DNA of 64,000 bases from Pseudaminobacter soli (ex Li et al. 2025) (GCF_003012705.1 NZ_PXYL01000004.1:434001-498000); one strand, 5' to 3'; shown: positions 54,770 through 64,000, counted from the first letter of the stretch. Translations and numbers: made by a program. The notes: a model not told the origin generated them from the letters alone.

Positions 54770-55741
54770 CTATTTCACCCTCGGAATTGGCCGGTTCTGG
54801 GTTGCGATCAGCAGGCCGATGGCGTCGACCGCCTTCGGGTCGGCCTCGTAGGACATCGCGGTCTGCGAAACCATCGAGGCTTTGGTGGCCGAGGTCGTCT
54901 TCTGCGCCGGCACGAACGAAGCCTTGGTCACAGGGAGTGCTGCGTTCGCTGCCGACATATTCTGGGGAGCAACCCCGTCCCGGGACTGCGGCATCGCTGC
55001 CGCGGTTCTGATGAGCCTGGGCCCCTTGCCCGACAGCTGAGCGGCGCCGTTGGCCGACGCAATGGCCTGGCCGGCAACCTCATCCCTGGACTGCGGCACC
55101 ACTGCCGCGACCCTGGCGAGCCTCGGCTCCTTGCCGGGCAATTGCGCTGCCGCGATCTGGCTTGCCGTCTCAGCCTGCGGCGCGGCGGCCTCAGCGACCT
55201 GCGTCTGCCGCTCCATCATGCGATGGCGGTCGCGTTTTTCGTAGAAGGCGTTGCCGCCGGCCTGCAGAACGTAATGCATGTTCTTGTAGGGAAAGCGCAG
55301 TCCGGCAGTGTGGAAGAACATCGCGCTCTTGACCGCCGGGTGGCGTTCGCCCTTCAGCACGGAATCGGCCGCCGCGACCACATCGGGAAGCGCCTTGGAA
55401 TCCATCTTCCGCGACAGCACGCCGGGCGCAAACTGGCCCCTCTGGCCAACGACCTTGCAGACCGTGTCGCCATATTCGCCGGACTGCAGCCGGTTCATCA
55501 CCACCGTGCCGACCGCCACGAGACCCTCGCGGCTCGACCGGTTCGATTCAAAGAACATTGCTCGGGCAAGACATTCCCTGTCCTTGGTCGTGTAGCCATA
55601 GGACGTTTTCACGGAAGATGTCCTGCTGATGGACGAGGTTTTCATGCCGTCGACACCTTGGGTGGTGCAACCGGCAAGAAAACAGGTAGAAACCACGGCG
55701 CCGAGCGCCAGACTCGTCCCCCACTTCTCCAATTTTATCAA
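54770..55741 (-). CDS. SleB-like cell-wall hydrolase lipoprotein with an internal tandem repeat
   Basis: The 323-residue protein has a lipoprotein signal with lipobox LAGC (Cys25). A hydrolase-2/SleB-type domain follows (CLARAMFFESNRSSREGLVAVGTVVMNRLQSG and the AMFFHTAGLRFPY end), with the family's catalytic glutamate in FFESN. A coil-rich tail contains two adjacent copies of a 35-residue unit (PQSRDEVA... and PQSRDGVA...). It likely cuts peptidoglycan cross-links in the periplasm. The start is probably the TTG at 55741; there is no ATG before residue 33. Confidence 0.83.
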   Translation of the reverse strand: MIKLEKWGTSLALGAVVSTCFLAGCTTQGVDGMKTSSISRTSSVKTSYGYTTKDRECLARAMFFESNRSSREGLVAVGTVVMNRLQSGEYGDTVCKVVGQRGQFAPGVLSRKMDSKALPDVVAAADSVLKGERHPAVKSAMFFHTAGLRFPYKNMHYVLQAGGNAFYEKRDRHRMMERQTQVAEAAAPQAETASQIAAAQLPGKEPRLARVAAVVPQSRDEVAGQAIASANGAAQLSGKGPRLIRTAAAMPQSRDGVAPQNMSAANAALPVTKASFVPAQKTTSATKASMVSQTAMSYEADPKAVDAIGLLIATQNRPIPRVK

Positions 55742-55993
55742 ACGGGCCCCTTACTCCTTGAACGCCCCGGCCCGCGTTTAAGAAGAAGAAATTTCCCGGC
55801 TGAAAAGTGGCTAAAACCGCAACATTTTGCGGCACGGCGCTAACATTGTGACACATGCCGCAAGAATCTGAGAGCCCGAACGGGCGTCTCACTTCAAGTA
55901 TCCAATAGCTTGATCATGCGCATGAGCAACATGGTAACATGCTGAATCCACAGATGATCTTCCAAAGCCTCGGTAGACTTTGGAAGTCACATC

Positions 55994-56743
55994 TCAGATG
56001 CAGCGGCCGCCATCGACCTCCAGCGCAACGCCCGTAATAAAGGCAGCTTCGTCGGAAGCGAGCCACAACGCGGCGTTGGCGATGTCGAGCGGCGTCGACA
56101 GCCGTCCAAGCGGAATTGAGGCCCGGAACTTGGCCCGCATCTCAGGCGTATCCTCGCCCATGAACTGGGCCAGCATGCCGGTTTCGCCGGCCACCGGGCA
56201 CAGGCAATTGACACGGATGTTCTTCGGCGCCAGCTCCACGGCCATCGACTTGGTGGCGGTGATCGCCCAGCCCTTGGAGGCGTTGTACCAGGTCAGGCCC
56301 GGCCGCGGGCGCAGGCCGGCGGTGGAAGCGGTGGTGATGAAGGAGCCGCCGCCCTGGGCCTCCATGATCGGCACCACGGTGCGCGCGGCATGGTAGATCG
56401 CCTTCATGTTGACGGCGGTGATGAGGTCGAACACCTCCTCGTCGACGCCAAGCATGTCGCCGTTGCGGTGGGTGTAGCCGGCATTGTTGACCATCACGTC
56501 GATGCGGCCGAAATTGCCCATGGCCGCCCCGACCAGCTCATCGAACTCGGCGCGCTGCGACACGTCGGTCTGCACGGCAATCGCCGCCTCGCCGATCTCG
56601 CTCGCCACGCGCTCGGCGCCTTTCGCATTGAGATCCGCCACGACGACCCTGGCGCCCTCCTCGGCAAAGCGCTTGGCCATGCCTTCGCCAAAACCCGATG
56701 CCGCCCCGGTGATGACTGCGACCTTGTCCTTCAGACGTGCCAT
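55994..56743 (-). CDS. Short-chain dehydrogenase/reductase
   Basis: The 249-residue SDR has the cofactor motif TGAASGFG, the NNAG motif and the catalytic Tyr-x3-Lys (WYNASKG) behind a serine. It ends GVALEVDGGRCI, a typical SDR C-terminus. The substrate is not known. It lies about 50 bp downstream of a broken aldehyde dehydrogenase on the same strand, so the pair may oxidise an alcohol to an acid in succession. Confidence 0.9.
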   Translation of the reverse strand: MARLKDKVAVITGAASGFGEGMAKRFAEEGARVVVADLNAKGAERVASEIGEAAIAVQTDVSQRAEFDELVGAAMGNFGRIDVMVNNAGYTHRNGDMLGVDEEVFDLITAVNMKAIYHAARTVVPIMEAQGGGSFITTASTAGLRPRPGLTWYNASKGWAITATKSMAVELAPKNIRVNCLCPVAGETGMLAQFMGEDTPEMRAKFRASIPLGRLSTPLDIANAALWLASDEAAFITGVALEVDGGRCI

Positions 56744-56793
56744 GAGATTTCCTGCTTTCGAACTGCGGAGCGAAGATGATCGCTCAAGACTGG

Positions 56794-58270
56794 TTAGCCA
56801 TGATTGAAGACGATCGTCTTGGTCGCCGACATGTCGTAGAGCGCCTCAAAACCCTTTTTCGCGCCCATGGCCGGATTTCTTGAAGCCGCCGAAGGGCAGC
56901 TCGATGCCGCCGCCCGCGCCATAGCCATTGACGAAGACCTGGCCGGCGCGCACCCGCTTGGCGACACGGTGCTGGCGGGCGCCGTCCCTGGTCCAGACGC
57001 CGGCCACGAGACCGAAGTCCGTGCCGTTGGCGAGCTTGATCGCCTGCTCCTCGCCCTCGAACGGGAACAGCGACAGCACGGGCCCGAAAATCTCCTCCTG
57101 CGCGATCGTCGCCGTAGGGTCGACCGAGCCGAACAGGACCGGCTCCTGATAGTAGCCGCCGGCCGGCGCATCGGGATGGATCGAGCCGCGCGCCAGCACC
57201 GGAATATCGGCCTCTTCGGCGGCGGCGATCATGCCGGCGACCTTTTCCTTCTGCCTGGGGTTGATCAGCGGGCCCAGATCGAGATCAGCGTCATGCGGGC
57301 CGGCGACGAGCTTTGAGAAGCGCTCGGCCAGTGCGGCGGCGACGCGCTCATAGACAGGCTTTTCGATCAGCACGCGACTGCCGGCCGAGCAGGTCTGGCC
57401 GCCATTCTGGATGATGGCGTTGACCAGCACCGGCAGCGCGGCCTCGATGTCGGCGTCGGCAAACACGATCTGGGGCGACTTGCCGCCCAGTTCCATCGTC
57501 ACGCCGCGATTGTTGACCGCCGCCGCCTGCTGGATCGCGGTGCCGGTGACCGGCGAGCCGGTGAAGGTCACGTAATCGACCAGCGGATGGGCCGAAAGTG
57601 CGGCACCCGCATCGCGGCCATAGCCGGTGATGACGTTGAACACGCCGGCCGGGATGCCGGCCTCCAGCGCCAGTTCGGCGATGCGGATGGTGGTGAGCGA
57701 AGCGTCCTCGGCCGGCTTGACCACCAGCGTGTTGCCCATGGCAAGTGCTGCGCCCACCACACGGGCGAGGATCTGCAGCGGATAGTTCCACGGAATGATG
57801 CCGGCCACCACGCCATGCGGCTCGCGCAAGGTCAGCGCCGTGTAGCCATCGAGGAACGGGATGGTATCGCCATGGATCTTGTCGCACGCGCCACCGTAGA
57901 ATTCGTAGTAGCGCATGGCGCCGGTGACATCGGCCTTGCCCTGTCGGATCGGCTTGCCGGTGTCGCGCGATTCAAGTGCTGCAAGCTCGTCGCCGTTCTT
58001 TTCCACGAGCTGGAAAAGCCGGGTCAGGCGGCGTCCGCGCTCGACGGCAGGCATGCGGCTCCAGGGCCCTTCATTGAAGGCGCGGCTCGCAGATTGCACC
58101 GCGCGATCCACGTCACCCTTGCCGGCGGCCGGAATGGAAGCAAATACCTTGCCATCGGATGGGCTCAGCACGTCGATGCGTTCGCCTGACAGCGCGTCGA
58201 CCTGACGGCCGTCCACCAGCTGCATGAAGGCGCGGCCTTCCGCCACGGTTCTGGAAAGATGCGTACCCAT
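56794..58270 (-). pseudogene. Aldehyde dehydrogenase with a C-terminal frameshift
   Basis: The main frame runs from the ATG at 58270 to a TGA at 56846 and encodes a complete-looking ALDH with catalytic NGGQTCSAGS and VTMELGGKSP. It stops directly after GGFKKSGHGREKGF. In the next frame the natural end EALYDMSATKTIVFNHG continues to a stop at 56794. The junction lies in a run of five A, three G and four T at 56848-56859; one A fewer restores the family sequence. The last 16 or so residues are lost from the main product. It may be a sequencing or real indel, or slippage. A TTG at 58276 is less likely as start. Confidence 0.82.
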
Positions 58271-58473
58271 GGCCAAGCTCCCTTTTTGGATTCCGCCGGT
58301 TTTCGTCCTATGCTGGCGGCGCGAACGTCATCGGGCAACTATCGCCCGTGCAGAGAAACCCGGGTTGGACCAGTGTCAAGGTCGAAGCTGTGACAGTCTG
58401 GCTCTGGAAATTTTAAATCGATTAGATTAATAGGGATGGCGAACCGCCCCCGTCGCGACTCCGGAATACCGCT

Positions 58474-59943
58474 ATGACCAGTCAGATCATCCCCGTCGAA
58501 GCTTTCGATCTCGTCGTTTTCGGGGGCACGGGCGACCTCGCCGAGCGCAAGCTGCTGCCCGCCCTCTATCAGCGCCAGCGCGCCGGCCAGTTTTCCGAGC
58601 CGACGCGAATCATCGGCGCCTCGCGCGCCAAGCTGTCGGACGACGACTACCGCGCCTTCGCCCGCAAGGCGATCTCCGAGCATGTGAAGGCCGAAGAGAT
58701 CGACGATGCGCAGCTGGAGACGTTCCTGAAGCGGCTCAGCTATGTCGTGGTCAACGCCGTGTCGGGCGACGGCTTCGACGACCTGAAGAAGAAGGTCGGC
58801 GACAGCAAGGCCGTTCGCGCCTTCTATCTCGCGGTCGCGCCGGCGCTGTTCGGCGACATTTCCCAGCACCTGCAGGAGGTGGGGCTGGTGACGCCGACCT
58901 CGCGCATCGTCATGGAAAAGCCCATCGGCCGCGATCTTGCCTCGGCGCGTGCGCTGAACGACCAGCTCGCCAAGGTCTTTTCCGAACAGCAGATCTTCCG
59001 CATCGACCACTATCTCGGCAAGGAGACGGTGCAGAACCTGATGGCGCTGCGCTTTGCCAATGCGCTTTACGAGCCGCTGTGGAACTCGGCGCATATCGAT
59101 CACGTCCAGATCACCGTCGCCGAAACGGTCGGCCTCGAGGACCGCATCACCTATTACGACAAGGCGGGCGCGCTGCGCGACATGGTGCAGAACCACATCC
59201 TGCAGCTTCTGTGCCTGGTCGCCATGGAGGCGCCGTCATCCACGGAAGCCGATGCATTGCGCGACGAGAAGCTGAAAGTGCTGCGCTCGCTCAAGCGCAT
59301 CAACGGCCAGGAAGCGCCCAAGTCCACCGTGCGCGGCCAATACCGTGCCGGCGCATCGGCCAACGGACCGGTCAAGGGCTATCTCGAGGAGCTCGGCAAC
59401 AGCCAGAGCAACACCGAGACCTTCGTCGCCATCAAGGCCGAGATCGCCAACTGGCGCTGGGCCGGCGTGCCCTTCTATCTGCGCACGGGAAAACGCATGG
59501 CCACGCGCGTTTCCGAGATCGTCATCGAGTTCAAGCCCATCCCGCACTCCATCTTCGAGGAAAGCGCGGGCAACATCACCGCCAACCAGCTGGTGATCCG
59601 CCTGCAGCCGGACGAGGGCGTCAAGCAGTGGATCATGATCAAGGATCCGGGCCCGGGCGGCATGCGCCTGCGCCTCGTGTCGCTCGACATGAGCTTTGCC
59701 GAGAGCTTCCAGGAGCGTAATCCCGACGCCTATGAGCGGCTGATCATGGACATGATCCGGGGCAACCAGTCGCTGTTCATGAGCCGCGACGAGGTCGAGG
59801 CGGCGTGGAAGTGGATAGACCCGATCCGTGGCGCCTGGGAAGACAGCCAGCAGGAAGTGCAAGGCTACACCGCCGGCACCTGGGGCCCGTCGGCCTCGAT
59901 CGCGCTCATCGAGCGCGACGGCCGCACCTGGCACGAGAGCTGA
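58474..59943 (+). CDS. zwf: Glucose-6-phosphate 1-dehydrogenase
   Basis: The 489-residue enzyme oxidises glucose-6-phosphate to 6-phosphogluconolactone with NADP. The N-terminal GGTGDLAERKLLPAL cofactor motif and the active-site RIDHYLGKE are present. It opens the zwf-pgl-edd operon of the Entner-Doudoroff pathway. An AT-rich stretch (TTTTAAATCGATTAGATTAA, near 58413-58432) lies 40-60 bp upstream and is likely the promoter or an operator; no specific regulator site can be named. Confidence 0.96.
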   Translation: MTSQIIPVEAFDLVVFGGTGDLAERKLLPALYQRQRAGQFSEPTRIIGASRAKLSDDDYRAFARKAISEHVKAEEIDDAQLETFLKRLSYVVVNAVSGDGFDDLKKKVGDSKAVRAFYLAVAPALFGDISQHLQEVGLVTPTSRIVMEKPIGRDLASARALNDQLAKVFSEQQIFRIDHYLGKETVQNLMALRFANALYEPLWNSAHIDHVQITVAETVGLEDRITYYDKAGALRDMVQNHILQLLCLVAMEAPSSTEADALRDEKLKVLRSLKRINGQEAPKSTVRGQYRAGASANGPVKGYLEELGNSQSNTETFVAIKAEIANWRWAGVPFYLRTGKRMATRVSEIVIEFKPIPHSIFEESAGNITANQLVIRLQPDEGVKQWIMIKDPGPGGMRLRLVSLDMSFAESFQERNPDAYERLIMDMIRGNQSLFMSRDEVEAAWKWIDPIRGAWEDSQQEVQGYTAGTWGPSASIALIERDGRTWHES

Positions 59944-59948
59944 GCGGC

Positions 59949-60650
59949 ATGGACGCGCCTGCCCGTAACTGGCACGAATTCGCTTCCTCCGAAACGCTGG
60001 CGTCCGGCTTTGCGAAGACCGTCGCCAAAATTCTGAGCGAGGCGATCGGCGCGCGCGGCAAAGCCACGCTCGCCGTGTCCGGCGGCACCACGCCGGGCCT
60101 GTTCTTCCGCGCCCTGTCGCACGAGAAGATCGACTGGGCGAAGGTGATCGTCTCGCTGGTGGACGAGCGCTTCGTGCCGGAGAATTCGCCGCGCTCCAAT
60201 GCCGGGCTGGTGGCAGCCAACCTTCTGCAGAACGAGGCGGCAGCGGCCAGTTTCGTCGGCCTTTATTCGACGGCCGCGGACGTGGAGAGTGCTGCCAAGC
60301 ATGCCAATGACGTGGTCGGCCAGCGCGTGCTGCCGCTCGATGCCGTCATCCTCGGCATGGGCGGGGACGGGCACACCGCCTCCTTCTTTCCCGATGCCGA
60401 CAACCTCGCAACCCTTCTCGACCCGGATGCCGAGGCCAATGTGCTGCCGGTCCACGCGCCGAGCGGCATAGAACCGCGCCTGACGCTGACGCTGCCGCGC
60501 ATCGCGTCCGCCGGCTTCATCGCGCTCCATATCGAGGGCGCGCAAAAGCGCCGCGTCGTGGAAGCCGCGCTCGACGACGAGCCGCATCTGCCGGTTCGCG
60601 CCGTCTTCGACCACGCCAAAGTGCCCGTACAGATCTTCTGGGCGCCGTAA
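59949..60650 (+). CDS. pgl: 6-phosphogluconolactonase
   Basis: The 233-residue enzyme hydrolyses the lactone made by Zwf. SGGTTPGLFFRALS, LVDERFVPENSPRSNAG and ILGMGGDGHTASFFPD are typical of the bacterial Pgl/DevB group. The ATG at 59949 is 6 bp behind the zwf stop, and edd follows 66 bp later. It acts in the cytosol as the middle step of the operon. Confidence 0.95.
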   Translation: MDAPARNWHEFASSETLASGFAKTVAKILSEAIGARGKATLAVSGGTTPGLFFRALSHEKIDWAKVIVSLVDERFVPENSPRSNAGLVAANLLQNEAAAASFVGLYSTAADVESAAKHANDVVGQRVLPLDAVILGMGGDGHTASFFPDADNLATLLDPDAEANVLPVHAPSGIEPRLTLTLPRIASAGFIALHIEGAQKRRVVEAALDDEPHLPVRAVFDHAKVPVQIFWAP

Positions 60651-60715
60651 TCTTCTCAGGTTCGGCGAACCGGCCCTCCCCCGCGTTCCTGGACCGCTGA
60701 TCAAGGAACGACCAT

Positions 60716-62542
60716 ATGACCGCGAGAAGCGATATCGAAGCCATCACCGAGCGGATCCGCGAGCGCTCGCGGGCGTCGCGCGAAATCTATCTGGAACGGA
60801 TAGAGCGCGCCGCCGGCCAGAGCGCCAACCGCGCGGTGCTGTCCTGCGGCAACCTCGCCCACGGCTTTGCGGTGTGCAGCCCTTCGGAAAAGTCGGCTCT
60901 CGGCGGCGACAAGGTGCCCAATCTCGGCATCATCACCTCCTACAACGACATGCTGTCGGCGCATCAGCCCTTCGAGACCTACCCGCAGCTGATCAAGCAG
61001 GCGGCGCGCGAGGCGGGCGGCATCGCACAGGTGGCAGGCGGCGTGCCGGCCATGTGCGACGGCGTCACCCAGGGCCAGCCGGGCATGGAGCTTTCGCTGT
61101 TCTCGCGCGACATCATCGCCATGGCAGCGGCGGTCGGCCTCAGCCACAACATGTTCGACGCCGCCGTCTTCCTCGGCGTCTGCGACAAGATCGTGCCGGG
61201 TCTGGCGATCGCCGCCCTCACCTTCGGCCATCTGCCCGCCGTCTTCATCCCCGCCGGGCCGATGCCCTCGGGCCTGGCCAATGACGAGAAGGCGAAGGTT
61301 CGCCAGCTTTATGCCGAAGGCAAGATCGGCCGCCCCGAGCTGCTCGAGGCCGAGTCGAAATCTTATCACGGCCCGGGCACCTGCACCTTCTACGGCACCG
61401 CCAACTCCAACCAGATGCTGATGGAGATCATGGGCCTGCACACGCCGGGCGCCTCCTTCGTCAATCCCGGCACGCCACTGCGCGATGCGCTGACGAAGGA
61501 AGCCGCCAAGCAGGCGCTGGCAATCACCGCGCTGGGCAATGCCTATATGCCCGTCGGCCGCATGATCGACGAGCGCTCCATCGTCAACGGCGTGGTCGGT
61601 CTGCATGCCACGGGCGGCTCGACCAACCACACCATCCACCTCATCGCCATGGCTGCCGCGGCAGGCATCCGCCTGACCTGGCAGGACATTTCCGACCTTT
61701 CCGACGCAACGCCGCTTCTGGCACGCGTCTACCCGAACGGCCTTGCCGACGTGAACCACTTCCACGCCGCGGGCGGCCTCGGCTTCCTCATCCGCGAACT
61801 ACTCGATGCCGGCCTGCTGCATGAGGACGTGCGCACCATCTGGGGCGAAGGCCTGCGCCCCTATGCTGTCGAGGCCAAGCTTGGCGCCGACGGCTCGGTT
61901 CAGCGCGAAGCCGCACCTGAGCAGAGCGGCGACGAGAAGGTGCTGGTGCCGGCAACAAAGGCCTTCCAGCACACCGGCGGCCTGAAAGTGCTTAGCGGCA
62001 ATGTTGGCCACGCCGTTATCAAGACCTCCGCTGTGAAGCCGGAGCGCCGCGTCATCGAGGCGCCGGCTGTGGTGCTCGACAGCCAGCAGGCGTTGAACGA
62101 CGCCTTCAAGGCCGGCGAGCTCGACCGCGATTTCGTCGCCGTCATCCGCTTCCAGGGCCCGCGCGCCAATGGCATGCCGGAACTGCACAAGCTCACCACC
62201 ATCCTCGGCATTCTGCAGGATCGCGGCCACAAGGTCGCGCTGGTTACCGACGGGCGCATGTCGGGCGCGTCGGGCAAGGTGCCGGCGGCGATCCATGTCA
62301 CGCCCGAAGCGCTGGAGGGCGGCGTCATCGGCAAGATCCTCGACGGCGACATGATCCGCCTCGACGGGGAAAACGGCACGCTCGAAGTGTTCGTCCCCGA
62401 AGCCGAATTGAAGACGCGCAAAGTCCCGCTGATCGATCTCACCGAAAACGAATATGGGTTCGGACGCGAACTGTTTGCCGGCTTCCGCCAGATGGCCGGC
62501 CGCGCGGACGAGGGCGCGAGCTCGTTCGGGATAGTGGCATAG
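60716..62542 (+). CDS. edd: 6-phosphogluconate dehydratase
   Basis: The 608-residue iron-sulfur dehydratase converts 6-phosphogluconate to KDPG, the key step of the Entner-Doudoroff pathway. It has the IlvD/Edd cysteines in [15 protein letters not shown] and [10 protein letters not shown], the [16 protein letters not shown] motif and the C-terminal [18 protein letters not shown]. It is the last gene of the zwf-pgl-edd set. The KDPG aldolase gene is not in the window. Confidence 0.96.
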   Translation: MTARSDIEAITERIRERSRASREIYLERIERAAGQSANRAVLSCGNLAHGFAVCSPSEKSALGGDKVPNLGIITSYNDMLSAHQPFETYPQLIKQAAREAGGIAQVAGGVPAMCDGVTQGQPGMELSLFSRDIIAMAAAVGLSHNMFDAAVFLGVCDKIVPGLAIAALTFGHLPAVFIPAGPMPSGLANDEKAKVRQLYAEGKIGRPELLEAESKSYHGPGTCTFYGTANSNQMLMEIMGLHTPGASFVNPGTPLRDALTKEAAKQALAITALGNAYMPVGRMIDERSIVNGVVGLHATGGSTNHTIHLIAMAAAAGIRLTWQDISDLSDATPLLARVYPNGLADVNHFHAAGGLGFLIRELLDAGLLHEDVRTIWGEGLRPYAVEAKLGADGSVQREAAPEQSGDEKVLVPATKAFQHTGGLKVLSGNVGHAVIKTSAVKPERRVIEAPAVVLDSQQALNDAFKAGELDRDFVAVIRFQGPRANGMPELHKLTTILGILQDRGHKVALVTDGRMSGASGKVPAAIHVTPEALEGGVIGKILDGDMIRLDGENGTLEVFVPEAELKTRKVPLIDLTENEYGFGRELFAGFRQMAGRADEGASSFGIVA

Positions 62543-62588
62543 CCGCGCGTCTACTTCGGGCTTGAGTCGGGGATGACGCACGACGTCA

Positions 62589-62745
62589 CCCCCTCTCCGT
62601 CTCGGGCTTCGCCCGAGCCACCTCTCCCCGCAAGCGGGGCGAGGAACCGGCACCCGCCAAGGTCGCAGCCTCTCAGAACCTGGGTTCCTCGCCCCCATGA
62701 AATGGGGGAGAGGTGGCGAGGGCGCAGCCCGAGACGGAGAGGGGG
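62589..62745. repeat. Palindromic intergenic repeat, family 1, complete copy C
   Basis: The 157-bp element has the same layout as copy A: outer arms (CCCCCTCTCCGTCTCGGGCT with AGCCCGAGACGGAGAGGGGG), the GGGGCGAGGAACC inner pair, and a shared centre around CAGAACCTGGGTTCCTCGCCCCC. It lies 46 bp behind edd and carries no DUF559 gene. Confidence 0.9.
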
Positions 62746-63193
62746 ACGCCGGTTCAAGCTGAGGCAGCGGTCCAGTCCAGCAATTGCGCTATTGGAAACG
62801 GGGATGAATTCAGCGACCGGCTGCCGACAAGCCATTGAAATTGTTGCCCCCAAGAGAAAATCTCAGTTTCTTTTATCCCCCACATTTCCGCCTCCCGCAT
62901 AATCGCCTGCATCGGCCTCACCGGGAACACGGGTCATGAACCGGATGAGCGTGGAGGGCGACGATGTCCGGGCTGGTGGTGCTACGGTCGCACTGCTGGG
63001 TGATGAACCCCCAAGTCCGGGCCCAGGGTGTGGCTGGCCGCGCGAATGCGGAGGCGAACAAACCCAGGCAAGAGCATCGAACGGGCGGTCGCGGAGACCG
63101 CAGATATTACTTAGATGAGCGCGTTTCCCGACCGCCCGTCTTCCCAGTTCTTTGAAATGGCCAGACGGTGAGAACCGGGCGTGGCAATGAATA
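62746..63193. other. Non-coding stretch, possibly a structured RNA
   Basis: No convincing coding frame is seen in these 448 bp. A GC-rich part from about 62900 contains several short self-complementary pieces and an 11-bp perfect inverted repeat, ACGGGCGGTCG (63081-63091) with CGACCGCCCGT (63129-63139), followed by a CTTCCCAGTTCTTT stretch. I checked by eye for tmRNA, RNase P RNA and SRP RNA signatures and found none. It may be an unnamed RNA gene or a repeat remnant. Confidence 0.35.
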
Positions 63194-63340
63194 GGTGCGT
63201 TCTTCGAGGCTCGCCCTGCGGGCGAGCACCTCAGAATGAGGGAGGTTGACGCCGACATCAGCCTCGGGAAACGGAGGTGGCGCCGACGGTAGCCCTCATG
63301 GTGAGGTGTGAGCCCGCAGGGCGAGCCTCGAACCACGAGG
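63194..63340. repeat. Palindromic intergenic repeat, family 2, copy E
   Basis: Outer arms at 63194-63242 and 63293-63340 contain TTCGAGGCTCGCCCTGCGGG and its complement, plus CACCTCAGAATGAGGG paired to CCCTCATGGTGAGGTG. The family is the same as copy D at 39883. It lies about 200 bp upstream of the GAF gene. Confidence 0.82.
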
Positions 63341-63537
63341 GCGGGACGAAGCGCACCGGCGCCCCCCGCTGCCCCAACATTATGGGCTAGCCTTTGCCAG
63401 CGCCAGCGGCTAACTCGAACAGCATCAATGCCTTGCATTGATTCAAACGGTCCGCTCGGGGGTGCGGGGGCGCGCTGGACCTTGCTTTTTTGTCGCCAGG
63501 AAGCTGGTGACACGACGCGAGGAAAGGAGGCCACGCA

Positions 63538-64000
63538 ATGGCGACAGCCAACCACTATTACGACGTTCCCGCAAACGAGATCGATCGCTTGGCGGCGGTC
63601 AGATCGTTGATGCCCTCCCAGGTGCAATCCACGCCCGAACTGGACGCGCTGGCCACCCTGGCCAAGATGGTTTTCCAGACGCCCATGGCCGCGGTGACCA
63701 TCGTCGACGAAGACTGGCAGCATATCGCGGCGAGTGCCGGGCTCGAGGTGGTGGCGTGCTCGCGCGAGCAGTCGATGTGCACGCAAGTGGTGCGGACCGG
63801 ACATTGCTTCGTGGTCCCCGATCTTGCGGACGACGAAGTTTTCCGGAACCTGCCCTGCGTGGCAGGCGACCCGCCGGTGCGCTTTTATGCCGGAACGCCC
63901 ATCGAGCTCGAACCGGGACTGACCGTCGGCGCGCTTTGCGTGCTGGATAGCGTGCCGAGGCAGTTGGACGCGGCGGAGCTTGAGACGCTTCGCAATTTCG
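63538..64000 (+). CDS. GAF-domain protein, N-terminal part (gene leaves window)
   Basis: A frame from the ATG at 63538, behind a strong AAAGGAGG, stays open to the window end. The 154 residues seen form a GAF domain: ELDALATLAKMVFQTP, AAVTIVDEDWQHI, EQSMCTQVVRTGHCFVVPDL, and ending FYAGTPIELEPGLTVGALCVLDSVP. Such domains sense small ligands at the front of histidine kinases or diguanylate cyclases; the output domain lies outside the window. The region upstream is a repeat-rich 1-kb gap. Confidence 0.85.
   Translation, partial: MATANHYYDVPANEIDRLAAVRSLMPSQVQSTPELDALATLAKMVFQTPMAAVTIVDEDWQHIAASAGLEVVACSREQSMCTQVVRTGHCFVVPDLADDEVFRNLPCVAGDPPVRFYAGTPIELEPGLTVGALCVLDSVPRQLDAAELETLRNF

Noticed and set aside
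56846-56862. Programmed ribosomal frameshifting in the aldehyde dehydrogenase
   Set aside because: The A-G-T tract is slippery in appearance, but ALDHs are not known to use frameshifting and no stimulating structure is evident; an indel is simpler.
58413-58432. HexR-type operator upstream of zwf
   Set aside because: The AT-rich sequence contains ATCGAT symmetry but does not match the HexR pattern I know; left as promoter context only.
62863-63170. tmRNA, RNase P RNA, SRP RNA or 6S RNA
   Set aside because: None of the conserved core sequences of the first three could be found by eye, and 6S cannot be judged without structure computation.

Overview
The window looks like a chromosomal segment of an alphaproteobacterium of the Hyphomicrobiales (Rhizobiales), closest in style to Mesorhizobium, Aminobacter and related Phyllobacteriaceae. 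This rests on high GC with long antisense shadow frames, a tRNA-His with A73 and no encoded G-1, a textbook Irr box, a DUF1127 gene, an Omp25/31-type barrel protein, a PdhS/PleC-type kinase, an Entner-Doudoroff operon, and several intergenic palindromes of the kinds scattered through rhizobial genomes. The genus is inference. I see no insertion sequence, prophage, CRISPR array, rRNA operon or origin.

Layout. 1-3.9 kb: hisS 5' end, tag, an L,D-transpeptidase, a divergent FolD and two small genes. 3.9-12.1 kb: a 2-hydroxy-acid (glycolate/lactate) locus. glcD, glcE, a small membrane gene and glcF run leftward; a FadR-type regulator, a LutA-like protein and lldD run rightward. A DUF559 nuclease-like gene flanked by palindromic repeat elements sits between glcD and glcE. 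12.1-19.7 kb: phosphatase, class I amidotransferase, rsmE, gshA, a DUF937 protein, DUF1127 and a LysR regulator. 19.7-25.1 kb: zinc alcohol dehydrogenase, DMT exporter, xseA and an AmaB-like dehydrogenase. 25.1-28.5 kb: small and secreted proteins, an outer-membrane barrel, tRNA-His and a phasin. 28.7-39.9 kb: a 1208-residue PAS histidine kinase, an Irr-box-preceded fbpAB iron importer, acetoacetyl-CoA synthetase and an AsmA-like protein.

40-54.7 kb: polyamine import and breakdown (potFGHI, two glutamine-synthetase-family enzymes and a PuuB-like oxidase). This is interrupted by a DMT exporter, a ParDE toxin-antitoxin pair, a ScfR-type regulator with isocitrate lyase, and a degenerate receiver protein. 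54.7-58.3 kb: a SleB-like hydrolase lipoprotein, an SDR and an aldehyde dehydrogenase whose reading frame breaks 16-17 codons before its natural end. 58.4-62.5 kb: zwf-pgl-edd. 62.5-64 kb: repeats, possibly a structured RNA, and a GAF-domain gene cut by the window end.

Metabolically the window joins glycolate/lactate oxidation, the glyoxylate shunt entry enzyme, PHB-related functions (phasin, acetoacetyl-CoA synthetase), putrescine use and sugar acid flow through Entner-Doudoroff. The strongest candidate for an undescribed system is the DUF559 gene with its flanking palindromes. Its position splits an otherwise compact operon and its architecture recalls a transposase-like gene bracketed by REP elements (RAYT/REP), but with a Vsr/PD-(D/E)XK-type nuclease fold. 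The next most notable points are a FolD whose catalytic lysine is glutamine, and the ALDH frameshift.
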